From Cyanophora paradoxa (lineage: Eukaryota > Glaucocystophyceae > Cyanophorales > Cyanophoraceae): a stretch of 64,000 nt of DNA. The stretch's first letter is position 1. Every line of letters starts with the position of its first letter. Positions 11,457 through 21,992 of the stretch are shown piece after piece. The position numbers and the translations under genes are program-made. The notes under the pieces are model-generated. The model had not been told where the DNA came from, made no database searches, and saw only the letters and a list, made by a program, of their open reading frames with translations. Location of the stretch: the NCBI GenBank assembly GCA_004431415.1, contig QPMI01000434.1, positions 310,001-374,000 on the forward strand. Direction: 5' to 3'.

Positions 11457-12522
11457 GCGCTCGGCCGTCCCGTGCCGCAGTGCCAGGGTGTAGCTTTGAG
11501 TTAGGTATAATTCAAATGATTCTGGCAGCCTGGCAGTGAGCCCCACGACGGGCTTCTGTGTGTGGGTTCGAGCCCCAGAGGATGACTCATGATCAGTGAC
11601 TGCACATCGATATCGGGAATCTGATGAAACGACTCTGCTGAAATTTCAAACTGTAAAACCCACTGGGGGGGCAACTTGCAAGTTGCTGCCAGGCTGGCGC
11701 CGGCAAGAGTGAGCTTGCCAAGTTGTGAACTTCCGAAGTTCTTGACTCGTGAACTTCGGAACTGAAACTTGAGAATCACTGAGAGTCATGAGTAAACTTT
11801 GAAACTCCGGGGGATCCGGATCGGAAGCCACGACACGTGATCATGACACTCAGTGACTGTGACATTCAATGATTGAACTACCTTGAAAAACATCATGGCA
11901 CTGCGGCATCCGATGATCATGGCATCCGATACGCGATGTTCAACGGTTCATGACATTTGGCCCAGTGGAGCCTCGGAGCCCGGCCTCGGAGCCTCGAGCT
12001 CACTGTGGCATGGCATCGGATCATGATCATCGGATCATCCGATGACTCAGTGATCGGATCATCTGACTCTCAGAGTCTCACTGAGTCAGAGCCTCCGAGG
12101 CTCCAACTTGCGGGCAACCTGGCAAGCTTAGGCCCTGAGGCCCTGGCCCAGTGGGCCGGGCGCTGGGCGCCGCGGCCCACACTGTCATGATCAATATTAA
12201 TGTTTAACTTGCGGCGCTGCCGCAGTCTAGCAGTGCGCCCAACTTAGTACGGGCCTCTAGATTTATAGCTAGCTATAGTTTTCCACGCACAACACGTTCA
12301 AAGAGCCGGCCGCCGGGCCGGGGCCCCGCGCGCAGCTTGCGAATCGGCAGGACGGCAGAATGTGAGGAACAGACCGATCACCGGAATCAAAGACTAGCCT
12401 AGTAGTAGGCGAATTAACATCCGAAACACTAACTTCATGGATGCGGTTCCCGCGCGGCGCCGGGCCCCGCATCTCTATTCTACATCTCACTGAATCACTG
12501 AATCATGATCACAGGCGGCGCA
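11457..12522. other. Non-coding interval rich in short imperfect repeats
   Basis: About 1.07 kb with lower GC than the surroundings. It is full of short palindromic and repeated words such as GATCATGA, ACTCAGTGA and TCATCGGATCATC, the densest block being about 11820-12080. A T-arm-like GGTTCGAGCCCC occurs at about 11567, but the rest of a tRNA cannot be folded around it. No open reading frame here has recognisable content. It separates two convergently oriented genes. Confidence 0.6.
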
Positions 12523-14563
12523 TCACTTGATGGTGAGCTTGCGATCACCGAACCCGAGCCTTGCCTGCGGGGCGCGTCGTGATCAGATCCACTGCAAATT
12601 AAATCCTACATACTACGAAAACGCAGGGAAAGAAAGGGCGCCGAGGTACCTTGTTCTCGTCGAAGAGCTTCGTGAGCGCCGCGACGTACTTCGCGTGCAG
12701 CTCGTTCACCTTCGCGCGATCCCGAACGTTCCTCGTCAGAAAAAAAAGAGGAGGGGGCGGGGGGGGGGGGGGGGGGCAGGGCGGCGAGAGAGGGGGAGGG
12801 AGGCGCGCCTGCGCATCGGTCGGGTGCTCGATTTTCTCCACGTGAAGCGGGGCCCCTGCGGAATGTCAGCGTGTGGAAGGGGGTGTGGTGTGTGTGTGTG
12901 TTGGGGGGGGGGGGGGGGGGGGGGGAAGAGGGAGGGGGCGCGGGGGGGCGGACCGATGACGAATGTGATTGGGCGGCTGTACGCAAGGAACGGCGCCCGC
13001 CCGTAGTACAGCGAGAGGAACGTCCTCCACCGCTTCACGAACCACACCTGTACCCCCGCTCGCTTCTCTCTCACCCCGCTTTCCCGGATCGGGATCCGGA
13101 GCTCACCTGAGCGCGGTAGACGGCCTTGTGCATGAAGCGGGGCCCGCGGTACTGGTGGAAGACGTCGACGAGGCCGAAGGAGTAGGCGGGTACGAGGTCG
13201 GCGCCCGTCTGGAGCGCCAGCCTCACGAACCCCTTCCGCGAGTGCAGCTCCAGGATCTCCTTCCCTGTACCCCACCCAACACATGGATGAACACTGTACC
13301 CAGCAGGGCGGGGCCGCGCGGAGTCGAACCGGGCTCGGCGTAGACGCCCTCGATCTCGCCCCCGGGGCTCAGGGCGATGCTCTTCCCTGAGTCGAGGGCC
13401 GCCTTGACCTGGTACCCCCGCCGCGCTCAGCCCCGCAGGGCGAGTGCCCGCGCCGAGCCCGCGACCCTGAGCGCACCGTCGAGCGGCCGGCGTCGATGTA
13501 CCCGTTCCAGAGGTGGACCTGCAAGCGAGAAGAAGGCTTAGGGGGGGTTGCAGATCGGGACGCGGGACGCAGGGCGGGCGGGCGGGCGGGGCGCGCCTCG
13601 CGGACGATCGGGATGCGGAAGAGAATGGAGGCGGCGAGACCGCGGAAGTCCACGCCTGCGCGGGCCGCCCGCCCGCTCGGACCGCGCGGACCCTAAGCTC
13701 GAGGGCGGCCACTTCGTGCGCACCTGGGAAGATGTCCTCCACATCCCACAGGAAGTAGCCTGCGGACAGCGCGCGGCACGGCGCAGCGTGGGCGGCGATC
13801 CGGCCCTGCTCTGCCCGCGCGCTGCGCACCGCCTGTTATCCAAATGACGCTGCGTGCGGGGAGGCTGTGCGGTCAGAAGGCGGGGCGAGCAGGCGGGGCG
13901 AGACGGCGGGCGGGCGGGGCGCGGACCCGTGCGGGTGGGCGGCCAGAATGTATTTGCGGTCGGGGCTCAGCTCGCTAAGCTTCTCCACCTTCATGGGATA
14001 GTAGTTCTTCGCCCACTTCCTGCGGACCGCGCTCGGCTCGGGGACGCACGCGCAGACAAACGAGCGCGTGGACCAGAACCGCCCGCCGTCGTAGTGCGAA
14101 AGCCGCGGCTGCCTTCCGTTGCGGTGATGCTTGGAGGTGAAGATGTAACCCAGGTAGGTCGCCAGCTGCGGGGCGCGCCGCGGCGCGGAGTGTGACTGCG
14201 GCGTCATCTGGTCTCGAGCAGGTACGCACCAGGGCGACGTAAATCGGCAGCGGAATTACAAAAAAGAGAGCTCCCGCAATAATTACGTTAGCGAGGGTGA
14301 CCCAGACCCCGCAGATGCTGCGAGCGGCGGATCAGCAAATCAGATCTGGATGTCGGCGCGGCGGGCGCACATGAAGATGCTGCACAGGGGAGGGTTCTGC
14401 GACCGCACGCAAATGTCGTTCGACGGCGGCGCATCGCGCTGGGGATATGGAGGAGGCGCACCAACAGCCTTCGCCACAACGGGTTGCGAGGCACAGCGGG
14501 AACCTTCGATACGCCCTTCGCCGCTTTTGCAGCGCCCGTGGCGGCGGGCGTCGAGCTCGCCAT
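12523..14563 (-). CDS. DGAT2: Diacylglycerol O-acyltransferase, type 2 (DGAT2)
   Basis: ER membrane enzyme making triacylglycerol from diacylglycerol and acyl-CoA. The start is the ATG at 14563. A basic Ala-rich leader is followed by the hydrophobic segment VWVTLANVIIAGALFFVIPL, the membrane anchor. Next come STRSFVCACVPEPSAVRRKW, YYPMKVEKL, and the signature HPHG in YILAAHPHG. Later exons encode FRGLAASILFRIPIVRE, ALSPGGEIEGVYAEPG, then the conserved KEILELHSRKGFVRLALQTG and ADLVPAYSFGLVDVFHQY. The C-terminus (VNELHAKYVAALTKLFDENK, then after an intron RLGFGDRKLTIK and TGA at 12523-12525) matches the family end. Some introns carry long G/C homopolymers (12750-12775, 12903-12925). Expected role: storage-lipid synthesis. 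Confidence 0.92.
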
Positions 14564-14811
14564 CGCGCGCCGCTGCAGCTGGGGGGAAGATTAAGTGGGG
14601 GGTACCGGTAGGGGAGTCCGCCGCGGCCGGCTGCGCTGCTGCTCCTAGATCTAGATCTGGCTTTCGAGCCTCGAAACTGCGCGCGCAAACACGCGCATGC
14701 ATATGCATCCGCGCGCATGCGCCTGCTCAAGCAAGCATAATTTAAGTGAGCACATTAGGTCAAGTTGATGCAGTTATGTACAAGATTCAAGACGGATGCA
14801 TCTCGAGAGGA

Positions 14812-16095
14812 TTAGCCCTCGAGAAGGTCGAACTCGATTGTTGGCACAATACATGCGATGAACTTGAGGAAAGTGAACCTGGGGAGGCACGGGAGATCGA
14901 TCAAGAGCGAATTCGAGGGAGAGAGGATAAAAGATGCCCAACGCACATGTACATATCCACGCGTATCTCTTTGCCCGATGCAGCGGCAATGTCTGCAAGA
15001 CGCTTCATGGCGGATGCATGCCTGCAGGGGTGGATGGAGGCGTGTGCGATGTCTGGAGCGAGCAACTGTAAGCAGAAATGCCCTTAGAAGCCAACGATCG
15101 CGCACTGGACATGTGAGGGTGGTTCTCGATGGTGACTGTCTTCTCGGCATGGTCCTGGCTCACGTCCTCGAAAAGCTGGCTCGGCTGCAGCGGCCGCCGT
15201 GCCTCATCGTAGCCTGATGCAGCGTCGCTCTTGATAAACAGCCGGGAGAATGAGCAAGAGTGCTCGGCGCACCGAACAAGTAGACGTGCGGGACCTGGTA
15301 GTACTTGTCATCTGACCGAGCTCGTCGCGATCGTCAGCAGTGGCTCGCGCAGGGCCTCCGCAGGCAGCGCGTACATGTAATCGAAACATCGTACGAGCGC
15401 GTCTTCAGAATGTTGTCGTCAACAGGCTCCGTCGCCGTGAGGACGGGACCCGAGGTCGTTGCGAGGTTCTGCCCGTCGAATTCCTGGGGCGCAAACCAGT
15501 CAGAAGCTGAGAGGGACGAGCTGACGTCTGCACCTCGATATCTGGCACATCCTCGTCGTCCTCTGCTGGCTCCCGAATGTGGGAAGTGAGGTCAATGACT
15601 GGGGCGGCTTCCGCGGGTGCGGCGGCGGCCGGCTCGGAGGGCGGAATGTCGGCTGCAGCTGCGCGGCGCAAATGCGCTCAGTGCTATCAATGTGCAAGAC
15701 CGCTGTCTGAACTTGCTTTGACTGGCTTCGCCCGCGTTGGTGTCGAGCCAAGCGTCTCCTTCGTCTCCAGCGGCAGCAAGTGCCTCGCCGACGACGTCCG
15801 CCAACGCGAGTGCCTCCTTCCGCCGCACTGACGGCGCTCCTTTGAGCAGCAGGAACTGCTTGTCCGGCGGAAGGTACGCCTTCGCATGCTCCTTCGATCC
15901 CCGACTCCACTGCCACTGCGGGCACTTCGCGCACAGGTTGTCGCACGCGAGCACGAATTCTTCCGCGGTCAACGTGCCTGTGGGGCGCAGGTCAACCGCT
16001 CATCTTAGAGCGTCCGCGGTCAACGTGCCTTTCTGTGCGTATTGGGACGTCGTGCTTGCCGGAAGGTACTCCGCGAGCTTCTTGAGCGCGTTCAT
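14812..16095 (-). CDS. ATG3: Autophagy E2-like enzyme ATG3
   Basis: E2-like enzyme that transfers ATG8 to phosphatidylethanolamine on the growing autophagosome. Exon 1 starts at ATG 16093-16095 ([11 protein letters not shown]). Exon 2 encodes [20 protein letters not shown] and [16 protein letters not shown], the family's conserved front end. The middle contains DDEDVPDIE and [10 protein letters not shown], then [20 protein letters not shown]. The active-site region SIHPCRHAS carries the catalytic Cys in the HPC motif. The C-terminus [16 protein letters not shown] ends with TAA at 14812-14814. Intron 1 (15978-16028) begins with GC and lies between the copies of a perfect 17-bp direct repeat; this is treated as a finding. 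The gene seems intact. Confidence 0.93.
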
Positions 16096-16137
16096 TCCGC
16101 CGGGGCCGAACAGGCTCGCCTGAATGTGTTTTTTACC

Positions 16138-16449
16138 CTAGTTGCCTGTACCCCAAAAGACGAGCGCCGAAGCGCCGAAAGAAAGGGCGACAGCGATCTC
16201 TTTACCGAGCGCGGCCTTCAGGAGCGCCCGGTCAGCCTTCTTCACAGGCCGAGTTTGTTCAATCGCAGGAGCGCTCCCCCAGGCCCCCGAGCTCGAGGTA
16301 GCTGAGCAGCGATGTTCAGCGTTCCGAGGATACGGCCTAGCAGCCGCACGTTCCTGCGCAAGGTGCTGCGAGGCCAGCTCGAGAATCGGACGGCCTCGAT
16401 TTTGCTGCCGGCCGCCGCTTCCGCGTTGGATGCCGGCAGCAGCGCTGGG
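16138..16449 (-). CDS. Possible small single-pass membrane protein
   Basis: An open frame ends with KADRALLKAALGKEIAVALS, then FGASALVFWG and a stop at 16138-16140, only about 45 nt upstream of the ATG3 start on the same strand. The basic helix followed by one hydrophobic segment resembles small mitochondrial inner-membrane subunits such as cytochrome c oxidase 5c/7a-like proteins, but the similarity is too short to name it. The part upstream of about 16260 is poorly supported and overlaps the first exon of the polyprenyl synthase on the other strand, so the start is a guess. It could also be a 5' exon of ATG3 or not a gene. Confidence 0.3.
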   Translation of the reverse strand, partial: PSAAAGIQRGSGGRQQNRGRPILELASQHLAQERAAARPYPRNAEHRCSATSSSGAWGSAPAIEQTRPVKKADRALLKAALGKEIAVALSFGASALVFWGTGN

Positions 16450-17955
16450 CATCGCGAGAGGAGTGTGGTGCGCACCGTTGCGCGCCGGCGACCCGGGCGA
16501 GCGGCACGCGCTCAATCGCACGCAGTCGTCCGTGGCGGCCGCTGCAAAAGAAATCTTCGACGACCTGCGCCGCTCGGGTGCGAGAGGCTTCTGTCACGCT
16601 CATTGAGGTCTAGATTCGAAGACGCGCAGCTCCGCTTAAGCGCGTCGTGGAGGACGGGCAATCTCAAGCGACGCTGGTTGGCGGGCGGGACGATCCCTTC
16701 TCGCTCGTGCGGCGGGAGCTCGACAACTTAACGGAGCAGATTAAGCAGATTGTCGCATCTGATCACCCAGTGCTGTCTACAGTAGCTAGCTATTTCGTCA
16801 AGTTCTCTGGCAAGCGGATGCGGCCAGCCATCGTGCTCCTCCTCGCGAGAGCCACAAGCGCGGACGAGAAAATCACGGCCAGCCAGATGCAACTTGCTGG
16901 CATCTGCGAGACGATTCACATAGCGAGGTGAGCGTCGCTGTGCGCGTCCCTGAGTACCTTCGCGATCAAATTGATGGGCTTTCGTTCCAGCATCGTTCAC
17001 GATGATGTTCTTGACGAGGCTGAGGTAAAGCCTTGTTGCTCTGCACGATGTGTTCTGATTTGAATATGCGATGTGGCGGTTGCGCAGACAAGGCGTGGGT
17101 CTCCGTCTGCTAACAGGCATTTCGGCAACAAAACTGCTGTCTTGGCAGGGGACTTCCTGCTTGCACGTGCTAGTATCGCGTTGTCACGACTTCATAGCTT
17201 TGAAGTTATCGAGCTGCTGTCCACTGTTATCGAGCACTTGGTACAGGGCGAGATCATGCAGGTATGCCTTGCCTGCCCGGTGCAGCACAATTCTCTTGAA
17301 CTGAACTTTCGACTAGATGAAGGCACCCATGTCCAGCTCTTCACATACGTTCGACTACTATGTCGACAAAACCTACTACAAGACGGCATCTCTCATTGCC
17401 AGGAGTTGCCAAGCAGCAGCAATCCTCGGTGGTCACCCTGTCCATGTGCAGGAACTCTCGTACGATTTTGGAAAGCACTTGGGGCTTGCATATCAGGTCC
17501 ATCTACATGCTCATCTCTTGGCTTTCGCTGTGCTCCCGTCGAACGCTTTGCAGTTTATCGACGATCTATTGGACTTCACTGGGACGTCCAAGACGCTGGG
17601 CAAGCCAGCTCTCTCGGATCTGCGACAGGGCCTGGCGACAGCGCCAGTTCTCTATGCGCAAGAGGAATTTCCCGAGCTCACCCCCTTAATCCAGCGTCAA
17701 TTCAGGGAGCCAGGCGACGTCGAGCGGGTCAGTGCTGTTTTAATTTCATAGCCACTTTGTCATGTACTGAGCCATCTTTTGTGCATCAATCAGGCGACAG
17801 AGTTGGTTTACAAGTCGAAGGGCCTCGAGAGGACGAGGCAGCTGGCTGCTTTGCATTCCAGCCTCGCTTCCCAGGCCCTGGACTCCCTCCCGCCAACAGA
17901 ATCCCGCCTTGCCCTCCAAGCGTTGCTCGAGCGCATCCTTGTCCGAGACCGATAG
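16430..17955 (+). CDS. Trans-polyprenyl diphosphate synthase (ubiquinone side chain)
   Basis: Head-to-tail prenyl transferase that builds the polyprenyl tail, probably of ubiquinone (COQ1/solanesyl type). ATG 16430 opens a short Ala/Arg-rich leader that could target mitochondria. A 52-nt intron at about 16579-16630 joins EIFDDLRRS to LKRVVEDGQSQATL. The core reads LSTVASYFVKFSGKRMRP, then ASIVHDDVLDEAETRRG with the first Asp-rich motif DDVLD, NKTAVLAGDFLLARAS, KTASLIARSCQAAA and the second Asp-rich motif in FIDDLLDFTG. The C-terminal exon reads ELVYKSKGLERTRQLAA and ends LLERILVRDR, TAG at 17953-17955. Both DDxxD motifs are intact. Plastoquinone synthesis is an alternative role. Confidence 0.88.
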
Positions 17956-17969
17956 TTATTCGCCATGCA

Positions 17970-18060
17970 GAATTGCACTTTACGATCAGAATCAGATCTA
18001 GAGTTGCGATTACGATCAGAATCAGAGTTGCGATTACGATCAGAATCAGAGTTGCGCTCT
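17970..18060 (+). repeat. 24-bp tandem repeat, block A
   Basis: About three and a half copies of a 24-bp unit close to AGTTGCGATTACGATCAGAA plus TCAG. A second block of the same unit lies at 18171-18236, on the other side of an R1 copy. Read on the minus strand the unit encodes RNSDSDRN. It shares the word ATTACGA with clusters at 37.6 and 42 kb. Confidence 0.85.
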
Positions 18061-18070
18061 CACCCTGGAG

Positions 18071-18143
18071 TCACCCAAACAGCGCGGGTACAGTTAAAGC
18101 GCTGTGGTAGGAGGTCCGGCGCGCCCGTAGCGTAAAAAGAGCA
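18071..18143 (+). repeat. Dispersed repeat family R1, copy 2
   Basis: Long version of R1 including CACCCAAACAGCGCGGGTAC and AAAGCGCTGT upstream of the core, the same extended form as the copy at 61211-61284. It lies between the two blocks of 24-bp repeat and forms, on the other strand, the last residues of the decayed acetyltransferase frame. Confidence 0.9.
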
Positions 18144-18170
18144 TTGAGTCTGTAATGGAGTTCGCAACCC

Positions 18171-18236
18171 TCTCCAGAGTTGCGATTACGATCGGAATCA
18201 GAGTTGCGATTACGATCGGAATCAGAGTTGCGATTA
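18171..18236 (+). repeat. 24-bp tandem repeat, block B
   Basis: Nearly three copies of the same unit as block A at 17970-18060, with G in place of one A. It interrupts the 3' end of the acetyltransferase reading frame exactly after the codons for AGNP, so it marks the point where foreign or repeat sequence replaced the gene's end. Confidence 0.85.
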
Positions 18237-18927
18237 CAGGGGTTGCCTGCCGCCACGACGCCAGAAGGAATCGAGCGAGTGACCACACTTCCGGCTTCAA
18301 TCACTGTCCCATCGCCTATGGTAACGCCAGGACACACGATGGCGCCGCCTCCGATCCAGCAATCCGCTCCGATTGTGACGGGCCGGGCGAACTCGCGCCC
18401 GGTTCGTCGTTCGGCCGCACTTAGTGGGTGCGACGCCGTGTAGATCTGCACAGCGGGGCCGAGGAGGGCGTTGTCGCCGATCGATATCGTTACCGGCATC
18501 ACGTCAAGCACGACGCAGTTGAAGTGGAAGAAAACCCGACTGCCGAGGCGCACGTTTCTCCCGTAATCACAAAAGAAAGGCGGCTGAATCCAGACATCGC
18601 TAGGGGCGCCTAGCAGCTAGCGCTCGCCGAGAATACGACGGCGTTCCTCCTGCTCGCAATCGTCTTCGCCCGTAGCGTTGAGCCGTTTGAGCATCGCTCG
18701 CCCGCAAGCATCTTCTCCTTCTCGGTCTTCATACGCGCGGGCGATCCAAGTGCGGGGTAAGAATCCGGCCGAAGACACGGGGCCTCGTTCGCCCTCGGTA
18801 TGTGTACCCCCGCAAAAGGTGGCTCTGTCGCACCGTCGCAGCGAGCCGCAGCGCCATGGGTTCGTCCCACCAGCTCGTATTGCTCGCTCTTCTTAGCTGA
18901 CAGTGACCGCCCGCAGGGTTCGAGGGC

Positions 18928-19338
18928 ATGGCCATTGGTTCGCGTGCCGCGCGCTCCTTCAGGCTCGACTCGCAGCCTAACGCGTTTCACGGTCCAGGCA
19001 CTGCCATCTTCGTCATTCTCGGGTTCCTCGGCATCGCCAGTGCGTCTCGTTTCGCCCCCGGCGCACTCGTTCTTTCCCGACTCGCCGTCAGGCACGACAC
19101 TCGTCGAGAAGGAGCTGCGTGCGCTCGCGAAGACACTGGTCCTCACAGCGGCGATATGTATGTGGCTAATGTGAGTTGCAGCTAGCGCGCTCGCGCTGTC
19201 GCCCCCTAATGCAGCTGGCAGGTGGATCTGCACCTACATGGCCCAGATGAACCCCCTGGTTTGCCATCAGGCCAATCTACGCGTGCGCTCTGATGCAGCT
19301 CGCAGATGCTCCCGACGCGCCTCGCCGAGCATTCTTGA
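18928..19338 (+). CDS. V-type proton ATPase subunit e
   Basis: Small hydrophobic subunit of the membrane V0 sector of the vacuolar proton pump. Four short exons give a 66-residue protein: MAIG, then TAIFVILGFLGIAS, then TTLVEKELRALAKTLVL continuing TAAICMWLMWICTYMAQMNP, then LMLPTRLAEHS and TGA at 19336-19338. Two membrane spans are clear. The second, followed by the conserved Q-x-NPL, matches the family (animal proteins read YLAQLNPL). Introns fall at about 18938-18996, 19038-19090 and 19170-19230, with a last one before 19309. Length fits the family (about 70-80 residues). The assignment rests on spliced reading, since no single open frame shows it. Confidence 0.78.
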
Positions 19339-19420
19339 TTTACAGTGGAGGAGTCCCGCACCCACTAGGAGTCCCGCACACACTAGCACCCACCCAATTA
19401 CATGCTAGATGTTAGTTCAA

Positions 19421-20640
19421 TTACAGAGACAGATTAGCGCTGCCTTGCCCTGGGTGCTTTCCGTAACTGATGACAAGGGGCCTCTCATGGAGCAGATACC
19501 CATGTGTGTCCTCCAAAGCCTGTGTTGCAATCTCTGTGCTCTTGAACGAGACGAAAGCCTGGCCTTTCATGCGGCCTTCTTTCATGAGCCGGATGTTAAA
19601 AGATCTGTGAGCACATGTGAGCACATCCGCTCAGTTTGTGAGGCCAGGCCAATCCAGTTGACGGATCTTACCCGTCACGATTATCGAAACGGGAAAATAA
19701 CGATTGCAACTCTTCTTCACTTGTGCGAGGGCTGAACGCAAGGGTGCTTGTGAGAAGCTTGGGGCGCGAAGGCAGCACAACATGCGCACGCAAGGTTCTT
19801 GATGTACAGGACCTTGCTGGGGGCACCAGCTGTGTATGACGAGAACTTGGGCATAGCCAGGATCGCTGTGCAGGAGCTCATTCAGCAGAATTTTACGATT
19901 TGAGAGGGAGGAACGAGGGGGCACCTCCCGCTGGCATCCTGTTCTTGATGACATCCTCTTTTGAAATTGACTGAACCCGTGCCTGAATTGCTGCACCTGC
20001 GGCAGCTGCGCCTGCACTCATCTCCGATATGCCTTGCTGTACTGCAGCTGCAGCTGCCTCGGCGCTGGTTCTCTGACGTTTGCTGGCCGGGAGTGGTATA
20101 ACTGGCCTTGCCCTTGCGATTGGTTGAGTGCCTGCCTCAAACTCCGACTCTGCCTCCGAGCCACTGTCCGTCGGAGTCTCCGTCTGCACACCAACTGAGG
20201 TGGACGCCGAGACCGCTGGCGCGGAAGCCGCGTCCCGCGGCGCCACCGGAGCTGCAGTCCCCTGCAGCCCGGACGGAAAGCCCGGCGGCATCGGTATTGG
20301 AGGCCCGAAGGGCGGCGGCAGGTTCATCCTGTTCATGAGATGCAAAACCTGCGTGTACCTGCGCGCCGACGCCTCGCTCAGCTAGCTGGAGCACTTCTGA
20401 GCGCGGGCCCGGCACACAGCTTCGGCACGCCGATGAGCGCCGCCATGATGTTATGCAGCGTCGACGGCGTCGGTTCAGGATACTTGTATACGAGGTTCGG
20501 GTTGCTAGCGCTGAGTGAGCACACACGCAGCGCCCGAAGCGGCGGCGCGCGCGAACCGGTCCATGCGGTTAACGTAGTTGCTCACAGCACGGTGGAGGCG
20601 CCGCGCCGCGGCTCCTTTGGAGCTCGGCGAGCTGTGCCCA
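19421..20640 (-). CDS. RNPC3: U11/U12 snRNP 65K protein (RNPC3-like)
   Basis: Minor-spliceosome protein that bridges U11 and U12 snRNPs. The middle exon reads NPNLVYKYPEPTPSTLHNIM and AALIGVPKL, spliced to YTQVLHLMNRMNLPPPFGPP, a signature of this family. A disordered acidic region follows (TDSGSEAESEFEAGTQP), then SKEDVIKNRMPAG. The C-terminal RRM is split over exons: MPKFSSYTAG and SKVLYIKNLA (RNP2), SEEELQSLFSRFDNRD, then FNIRLMKEGRMKGQAFVSF (RNP1) and GYLLHERPLVISYGKHPGQG. The stop is at 19421-19423. The N-terminal end, including the first RRM of animal homologues, could not be found, so the start near 20640 is uncertain. Its presence implies U12-type introns somewhere in the genome. Confidence 0.85.
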
Positions 20641-20798
20641 ATTCGCTCGGACGGCGAGCTGCGCCCAATTCGCTCGTCGTGAGCTATCTAGCTACGCGTC
20701 TTTCATGAACCGAACTACGTTCTGGAGCCGACGAGTCAAGCACAGAGGAGGAGGCGCAAAACGTGCCGCGTACCCCTGTTCGCCTACTCCCCCCTACG

Positions 20799-21379
20799 AT
20801 GGGTGCGTCCTCGCCCTCGCGTGTCTCGCTGGCCGGCCGTGCCGCGCTTCTAGACTCTGTTACCGTCGCTAGATGCCGCCGTTGGCGCGGGCCACCCTGC
20901 TTGCACTTCGACGACCTAACCCGCTGGCTGCGCCCGCCGCGCATGCACTGCCGAAGCTGACCGCGTGATCTCAGCAAGCGGACTCGGCGTCTGGGGCTTG
21001 GAAGGTGCGGCCCGTGCCGATCCACACTCGCTTCTTGGGTGGTCACCGGCTCGCGCAGGGCGCTGTTTCAAGGCGTGGAACGCTTTTGTCACATGTGTGG
21101 CTGATGCGGAGGACAAAGGGGAGTGCAGGAAGACGCTCGCTGACTACATGGAGTGCTTGCATCAGAAGAAGCTGGTACGTAATGCGACCGACCAGCTCGC
21201 TAATGCATATCTCCTAGCGTCGCGCTTCTGCAGCGGCCTTGATGCCAGGTTGCTCCGTGCTGACGTGCCATTCTTTCGATGCACAGAAGCAGGAGTTCCG
21301 GGAGAACTTTGAGAAGGCTTGGGAAGAGCACCAGGCCGCTAAGGGGGGCGCTTCCCACGGACACAAGGCGCACCATTAG
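20799..21379 (+). CDS. NDUFS5: Mitochondrial complex I subunit NDUFS5 (15 kDa)
   Basis: Accessory subunit of NADH:ubiquinone oxidoreductase on the intermembrane-space side. Exon 1 is only ATG plus one G (20799-20802). A 172-nt intron (20803-20974) brings in CAAGCGG, giving MASGLGVWGLEG, which matches the plant protein's start (MASGWGITGNKG). After another intron come RCFKAWNAFVTC and CRKTLADYMECLHQKK, a twin CX9C pair (Cys 14/24 and 34/44), the import and disulfide motif of this family. The last exon (KQEFRENFEKAWEEHQAAKG, then a His-rich end) stops with TAG at 21377-21379. Total 80 residues, in range. The tiny first exon is inferred. Confidence 0.82.
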
Positions 21380-21992
21380 TTACAGTTATCATTTCATAGA
21401 TAGGCTGCAGACCCTGCATAATTTGATTTCTCGTCTCGAGTTCTGCTGGATGCGTATGGTCGTAGGGAGACAGGCTGCACATGTCATGTCACGGACTCGT
21501 AGCTATAGGGCCCCGTCTGCTCAGCTCGAACGGCTAGACCTCCTCCCTCTCCTCCCTCGGAGCGCTAGCTCGAGGGCGGAGCTCGAATAGATGCCCATAT
21601 GCATGCTGTTGCCGCTGTTGGAACCAGGGGGCGAACAGGGAGTTGGACTGATCATGAAGACCTCCCCTCTAGTAGACAGGTTCACGGGAGATCTGAACGA
21701 TGGGCTGCCCGTTATATATAATTATCTGGGTGATACGAGCCAATGTCTAGATCTGCTGGTACATTGAAGGCTTTCTTTGATTGCGATTACAATTACAGAT
21801 GGTTGGGCAAAGCTAGGCCGGACGTCTTTGATTGCTAGGAGGCAGGGCCCGGCCGGCCAGCTCGCTGGTGGGCTGGGCCCGCGGCTGCGGCCCGGCGGCT
21901 GCCGCAGTGTACATTCCCACACTTGTAGCCCGGACTTGCGTTTTCAGTACGTGTCCAAATGCAAGTAAGAGCAAGTCACGGAGTGCTGATTA
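21380..21992. other. Intergenic interval containing one R3 repeat copy
   Basis: Between NDUFS5 and the MED8-like gene, which converge here. It holds a copy of dispersed repeat R3 at 21845-21938 (minus orientation). Otherwise nothing is seen beyond short palindromes such as AGATCT. Confidence 0.6.
21845..21938 (-). repeat. Dispersed repeat family R3, copy 1
   Basis: Reverse complement reads CAAGTCCGGGCTACAAGTGT and GGGAATGTACACTGCGGC, then a G+C-rich stretch including GCCCACCAGC and CTGGCCGGCC. Homologous copies lie at 27140-27275 (with an insertion near its start) and 42696-42745. No coding potential; probably a short non-autonomous element. Confidence 0.75.

Larger units (their letters stand above)
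18071..18732 (-). pseudogene. Decayed maltose/galactoside-type O-acetyltransferase
   Basis: A left-handed beta-helix acetyltransferase of the LacA/NodL/Maa type, an acetyl-CoA-dependent family typical of bacteria. The start MKTEKEKMLAGE (ATG at 18732) matches the family but shifts frame after MLAGE. About 20 expected residues are missing before MLKRLNATGEDDCEQEERR, which lies in the next frame. That frame then hits TAG just before LLGAPSDVWIQPPFFCDYG. The hexapeptide core is clean (FHFNCVVLDVMPVTI, LGPAVQIYTASHPL, GGGAIVCPGVTIGDGTVI, with His in ASHPL). After VVAAGNP the normal end is replaced by the 24-bp tandem repeat and repeat R1. No introns are needed. The frameshift, stop and lost C-terminus mark a pseudogene, probably of horizontally acquired origin. 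Confidence 0.8.

Noticed and set aside
11535-11580. Possible tRNA gene around GGTTCGAGCCCC
   Set aside because: Only the T-arm can be formed; no acceptor stem, D-arm or believable anticodon loop fits in the 70 bp around it. It could be a fragment of a tRNA-derived element but cannot be called.
18580-18620. TAG as a sense codon in the acetyltransferase
   Set aside because: TAG is a clear stop in SAS-6, CapZ-alpha, COG2, NDUFS5 and STRIP1, so an altered genetic code is not supported; the gene is better seen as decayed.
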